DNA of 5,518 nucleotides from contig JANTGQ010000107.1 in the NCBI GenBank assembly GCA_024762845.1, forward strand, positions 1-5,518. The letters are read 5' to 3'. A model generated the notes under the pieces. It was not told the DNA's origin and searched no databases. It saw only the letters and a program-made list of their open reading frames with translations. Both the position numbers and the translations under genes were made by a program. Source of the stretch: Nitratifractor sp. (GTDB taxonomy: Bacteria > Campylobacterota > Campylobacteria > Campylobacterales > Sulfurovaceae). Shown piece by piece: positions 5,404-5,518 of this stretch; positions within the stretch are counted from its first letter, which is position 1, and each line of letters starts with the position of its first letter.

Positions 5404-5518
5404 TCACAGGCCAATTTGATTTTCAATATATGACTGAAGAACACCTGCAGCCACATCACCAATCTTGCTGCCAACCGAAATCAAAAAACCTTTCAGCCGA
5501 TGTTTTGCTGTAATTCTA
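5404..5518 (-). CDS. Cassette-encoded protein, C-terminal 37 residues only (function unknown)
   Basis: An open frame enters from the right edge and runs 37 codons to TGA at 5404-5406, five bases before the attC R'' box (5392-5398), which is the normal place for a cassette gene to end. The visible end includes AKHRLKGFLISVGSKIGD followed by VAAGVLQSYIENQIGL, with well-spaced hydrophobic and charged residues that look like genuine protein. I do not recognise the family. No in-frame ATG lies in the window, so the start is outside it. It converges on the MEMO gene across the attC. Most integron cassettes encode uncharacterised proteins; nothing here points to a particular role. Confidence 0.6.
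   Translation of the reverse strand, partial: RITAKHRLKGFLISVGSKIGDVAAGVLQSYIENQIGL

Larger units (their letters stand above)
5332..5518 (-). mobile_element. 3' part of an integron gene cassette (continues beyond the window)
   Basis: The piece from the predicted crossover at 5331/5332 rightwards has the order of a cassette read on the minus strand: end of a coding frame, stop codon, five to six bases, then attC. Its composition differs from its neighbour, with a GC-rich attC core in an AT-rich chromosome. The integrase gene, attI site and any other cassettes would lie to the right, because this attC is the last one before chromosomal sequence in this direction. That it is a cassette rests on the attC call. 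Confidence 0.75.

Noticed and set aside
5250..5474. Minus-strand 74-codon open frame crossing the attC
   Set aside because: It runs through the recombination site and antisense to the MEMO end in a different frame from the cassette gene; its cysteine- and arginine-rich composition looks like a shadow.

Overview
The window looks like Campylobacterota (epsilonproteobacterial) chromosome, probably a free-living Sulfurimonas/Sulfurovum-type lineage. This rests on the AT-rich, lysine/isoleucine/asparagine-rich coding, a CiaB-family protein, and the rpe-dnaQ linkage that is also known in Campylobacter. The lineage is an inference. At its right edge the chromosome meets what I read as an integron attC site and the 3' end of a gene cassette.

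Layout. Positions 1-966 (+) hold the C-terminal half of a CiaB-type protein with an HEFGH zinc-metallopeptidase motif, cut by the window start. Two bases later, on the opposite strand, a compact three-gene unit reads leftwards in the order rpe (2411-3055), trpF (1744-2331), dnaQ-like 3'-5' exonuclease (969-1760). trpF and the exonuclease gene overlap by 17 bases. Positions 3056-3260 form a divergent intergenic region with a good -10 box for rpe, an AT-rich promoter area for the rightward genes, and a long near-perfect inverted repeat followed by seven T. Rightwards comes a three-gene unit: an exported Sel1/TPR-like protein (3261-4193), a small membrane-anchored zinc-ribbon protein (4172-4468, overlapping it by 22 bases), and a divergent MEMO-family protein (4513-5331).

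Integron edge. From 5326 to 5398 the sequence is an imperfect palindrome with the internal architecture of an attC site: R boxes TATAAC/GTTATA, 3-base unpaired spacers, L boxes GCGCT/AGCGC, an inner stem with extra bases on one side only, and a terminal loop. It is oriented on the minus strand. The predicted crossover point falls directly after the stop codon of the MEMO gene. To its right, on the minus strand, lies the end of an open frame (stop at 5404-5406) placed as a cassette gene would be. The rest of that cassette and any array or integrase gene would lie to the right of the window.

The minus-strand unit is housekeeping: pentose-phosphate/Calvin epimerase, tryptophan synthesis, and DNA proofreading or repair. 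The function of the rightward unit is unknown. Its MEMO protein lacks two of the three metal-ligand positions I recall from human MEMO1, and no AMMECR1 or radical-SAM partner is visible. No tRNA, rRNA, CRISPR array or complete insertion sequence was found.
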